A DNA stretch of 35,452 nt from Bordetella sp. (GTDB lineage: Bacteria > Pseudomonadota > Alphaproteobacteria > Caulobacterales > Caulobacteraceae): the NCBI GenBank assembly GCA_017308115.1, contig JAFKFS010000036.1, positions 1 through 35,452 on the forward strand, in the 5' to 3' direction. Below, piece after piece: positions 33,670-35,452 of this stretch. The notes below the pieces were generated by a model. That model searched no databases. It was not told the origin of the DNA and was given only the letters and a program-made list of their open reading frames with translations. Numbering within the stretch: the first letter of the stretch is position 1; each line of letters begins with the position of its first letter. The translations under genes and the position numbers were made by a program.

Positions 33670-34122
33670 TTGGCCGTCCATCGCGTAACGCGCATCCTGC
33701 CCTATGCGCCGGAACAACTCGCCGCCCTGGTGGCGGACGTGCAGGCCTATCCCGACTTCGTGCCGTGGATCACTTCCATGCGCGTCTGGAACGTGCGGGA
33801 CGAGGCGCCGGGCGTGCATCTGCTGGACGCCGAGGCCGGGGTCGGCTTCGCCTTCCTGACCGAGCGGTTCTCGACCTGGGTGCGCCATGACGTCCACGCG
33901 CCCAAGGTGGAGGTCGGCCTGATCCGCGGCCCGTTCAAGCACCTGAAGAACCGCTGGGAGTTCCATCCGCACCCGCAGGGGACGCGACTGGAATTCTCCA
34001 TCGACTTCGCCTTCAAGTCGCGCATGCTGGACCTGATGCTCCAGGCGAACTTCGACCGGGCCGTCGACAAGCTGATCCAGTGTTTCGAGAGCCGGGCCAG
34101 GGCTCTCTACGGCAAGAGGTAG
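33670..34122 (+). CDS. COQ10/RatA-like START-domain protein
   Basis: A 150-residue single-domain protein of the polyketide cyclase/START family: RILPYAPEQLAALVADVQAYPDFVPWI, then GFAFLTERFSTWVRHD, and IRGPFKHLKNRWEFHP with FAFKSRMLDLMLQANFDRAV at the end. Eukaryotic and bacterial members (COQ10) bind ubiquinone and help respiration; the RatA name comes from a disputed toxin role in E. coli. TTG 33670 starts 4 bases after lipA, its usual neighbour in alphaproteobacteria as I recall. A respiratory role is inference. Confidence 0.88.
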   Translation: MAVHRVTRILPYAPEQLAALVADVQAYPDFVPWITSMRVWNVRDEAPGVHLLDAEAGVGFAFLTERFSTWVRHDVHAPKVEVGLIRGPFKHLKNRWEFHPHPQGTRLEFSIDFAFKSRMLDLMLQANFDRAVDKLIQCFESRARALYGKR

Positions 34123-34126
34123 GACC

Positions 34127-35248
34127 ATGGGCGCGCCTTTCGACTTCGATGCGACGGTCGTGGGCGCGGGGGCTGTGGGGCTGGCCTGCGGGCGGGCGCT
34201 GTCGCGGCGCGGCCTGACGGTGCTGGTGCTGGAGAAGGAGCCGCACATCGGCCAGGGCGTCTCCTCGCGCAATTCCGAGGTGATCCACGGCGGGCTCTAT
34301 TATCCGACCGGCTCGTTGAAGGCGAAGTTCTGCGTCGAGGGGCGGCGGGCCCTCTACGGCTTCCTGGAAAGCCGCAAGATCGATCACTGGAAATGCGGCA
34401 AGCTGGTCGTGGCGACCGAGGAAGCCGAAGTCGAACGCATCGAGGCCATCTTCCAGCAGGCGACCACCAACGGCGTCGAGCGGCTGGAGCATCTGACCGG
34501 CGCCCAGGCGCGGGCGCTGGAGCCGGAACTGAACGCCCACGCCGCCATCCTGTCGCCCGAGAGCGGGGTGTTCGACAGCCACGGCTATATGCTGGCCCTT
34601 CAGGGCGAGATCGAGGACGCGGGCGGCTCGGTCGTGACCTCGGCGCCGTTCGAGGGGGCGCAAGGCCTGCCGGGCGGCGGCTTCTCGATCCGCGTGGGCG
34701 GGGAGGGGGCGATGACCCTGACCAGCCGCCTTCTGGTCACCGCGCCCGGCCTGTCGGCGCAGGCGGTCGCAGCGCGGATCGAAGACTATCCGTCCGCCGA
34801 TATTCCGCCTCGCCATCTGGGCAAGGGCGTCTACTTCCGCCTGACGGGACCGGCGCCGTTCAACCGCCTGATCTATCCGCCGCCGATTCCCGGCGCCCTG
34901 GGCACCCATTACCGCAAGGACCTGGGCGGCCAAGGCGTGTTCGGGCCCGACCTGGCCTATGTCGAGACCGAGGATTACTCCGTCGATCCGGCCAAGGCGG
35001 AAGAGTTCGCCCGCTACATCCGCCGCTTCTGGCCCGGCGTGGAGGTCGAGCGGCTGACGCCCGACTACGCCGGCATCCGGCCCAAGCTGCACGGGCCGGG
35101 CGAGGCCCAGCCGGATTTCCAGATTCACGGCGTTGCGAATCACGGAATGGAAGGGCTGACGGCGCTGTTCGGCATCGAAAGTCCCGGCCTGACCAGTTCG
35201 CTGGCCATCGGCGAGGCCGTGGCGGAAAGCCTTGCCGCAAGGGTTTGA
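34127..35248 (+). CDS. FAD-dependent oxidoreductase, L-2-hydroxyglutarate oxidase-like
   Basis: A 373-residue DAO-superfamily flavoprotein. FAD-binding VVGAGAVGLACGRALSRRG at the N-terminus, then SSRNSEVIHGGLYYPTGSLKA, typical of LhgO/L2HGDH, ALEPELNAHAAILSPESGVFDSH, and the C-terminal PDYAGIRPKLHGPGEAQPDF with GIESPGLTSSLAIG. The likely reaction is oxidation of L-2-hydroxyglutarate to 2-oxoglutarate with electrons to quinone, though the substrate is inferred. It starts 4 bases after the START-domain gene, so it belongs to the same unit. Confidence 0.88.
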   Translation: MGAPFDFDATVVGAGAVGLACGRALSRRGLTVLVLEKEPHIGQGVSSRNSEVIHGGLYYPTGSLKAKFCVEGRRALYGFLESRKIDHWKCGKLVVATEEAEVERIEAIFQQATTNGVERLEHLTGAQARALEPELNAHAAILSPESGVFDSHGYMLALQGEIEDAGGSVVTSAPFEGAQGLPGGGFSIRVGGEGAMTLTSRLLVTAPGLSAQAVAARIEDYPSADIPPRHLGKGVYFRLTGPAPFNRLIYPPPIPGALGTHYRKDLGGQGVFGPDLAYVETEDYSVDPAKAEEFARYIRRFWPGVEVERLTPDYAGIRPKLHGPGEAQPDFQIHGVANHGMEGLTALFGIESPGLTSSLAIGEAVAESLAARV

Positions 35249-35278
35249 CGTCTGTTCTGTCAGTCTGCGCCGAGACCC

Positions 35279-35306
35279 TTGAAATCGGTCGCGTCTTCAT
35301 GCATAA
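35279..35306 (+). promoter_or_regulatory. Candidate promoter for rpmF
   Basis: TTGAAA (35279-35284), 16 bases, then GCATAA (35301-35306). It leaves a leader of about 85 bases containing a GGCGGC/GCCGCC hairpin (35321-35326 with 35339-35344). Confidence 0.35.
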
Positions 35307-35396
35307 GCCCGCCCTCGCGTGGCGGCTCTTATCGGGGGGCCGCCGCTGTTGTTTTCGCGTCTTCACCGGCGCACCGACTTAGAGATTGAGACGGAC

Positions 35397-35452
35397 ATGG
35401 CCGTTCCGAAGCGCAAAGTATCCCCCTCGCGTCGCAACATGCGTCGTGCTCA
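35397..35452 (+). CDS. rpmF: 50S ribosomal protein L32, 3' end missing
   Basis: Only the first 18 codons are in the window: MAVPKRKVSPSRRNMRRA, the invariant L32 N-terminus. A component of the large ribosomal subunit near the peptidyl transferase exit. It has a 148-base upstream region of its own with a promoter candidate. In many bacteria rpmF lies between yceD and plsX; here those two genes are adjacent about 31 kb away. Confidence 0.95.
   Translation, partial: MAVPKRKVSPSRRNMRRA

Overview
The window is a gene-dense, high-GC stretch of bacterial chromosome. Gene content and order point to an alphaproteobacterium, most likely Caulobacteraceae and Brevundimonas-like. Supporting signs are the run UQCC chaperone / YceD-like / plsX / fabH / ihfA / merR, the divergent bolA and J-protein pair near cobS, the xerD and aroKB divergence, and a receiver plus CheE-like pair. 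The genus is inferred from memory of gene order, not from a search. I count about 44 protein genes (two cut by the window ends), one tRNA and no gap over 300 bases. I see no insertion sequence, prophage, CRISPR array, rRNA or integration scar.

Layout. 1-6.7 kb: the end of a K+-independent proton-pumping pyrophosphatase with a strong terminator; bamE (-); then a forward run of cytochrome bc1 chaperone, yceD-like, plsX, fabH, ihfA, merR and tRNA-Pro(GGG). 6.7-11.4 kb: two small membrane proteins (-), heme A synthase ctaA (+), cobS (-), ohr (-), a small orphan ORF, a J-domain protein (-) and bolA (+). 11.4-19.1 kb: a forward block of hybrid histidine kinase, ATP-dependent DNA ligase, MscS channel, threonine aldolase and an Atm1-type ABC exporter. 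19.1-22.1 kb: a reverse block of CheE-like protein and receiver, accA and xerD. 22.2-27.5 kb: aroK-aroB-GNAT (4-base overlaps), an MliC-like lipoprotein and tadA (-), then rluB-like and rsmD (+). 27.6-30.4 kb: an exported M15 peptidase overlapping an HExxH protein, then wrbA and a YgiD-like dioxygenase. 30.4-35.4 kb: doxX and a stand-alone Aas-type acyl-ACP synthetase (-), then lipA, a RatA/COQ10-like START protein, an LhgO-like FAD oxidoreductase and the start of rpmF (+).

How the genes work together. Most are housekeeping. Lipid supply is represented by accA, fabH, plsX and the acyl-ACP synthetase, which together could feed acyl groups from malonyl-CoA or from free fatty acids into phospholipid. 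Respiration is represented by the bc1 chaperone, ctaA, the pyrophosphatase and the COQ10-like protein. Translation and RNA modification are represented by tRNA-Pro, tadA, rluB-like, rsmD and rpmF. The envelope is represented by bamE, the M15 peptidase, the MliC-like lipoprotein and MscS.

I found no convincing new multi-gene system. The most interesting points are the M15/HExxH gene pair, the stand-alone Aas-type synthetase, the structured ctaA leader, the head-to-head tadA/rluB starts with no intergenic DNA, the bamE/UQCC overlapping promoters, a possibly leaderless aroK, and losses from usual gene neighbourhoods (no rpmF before plsX, no cobT after cobS, no partner genes by the DNA ligase). 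Non-ATG starts are common here: about a dozen genes are best explained by GTG or TTG.
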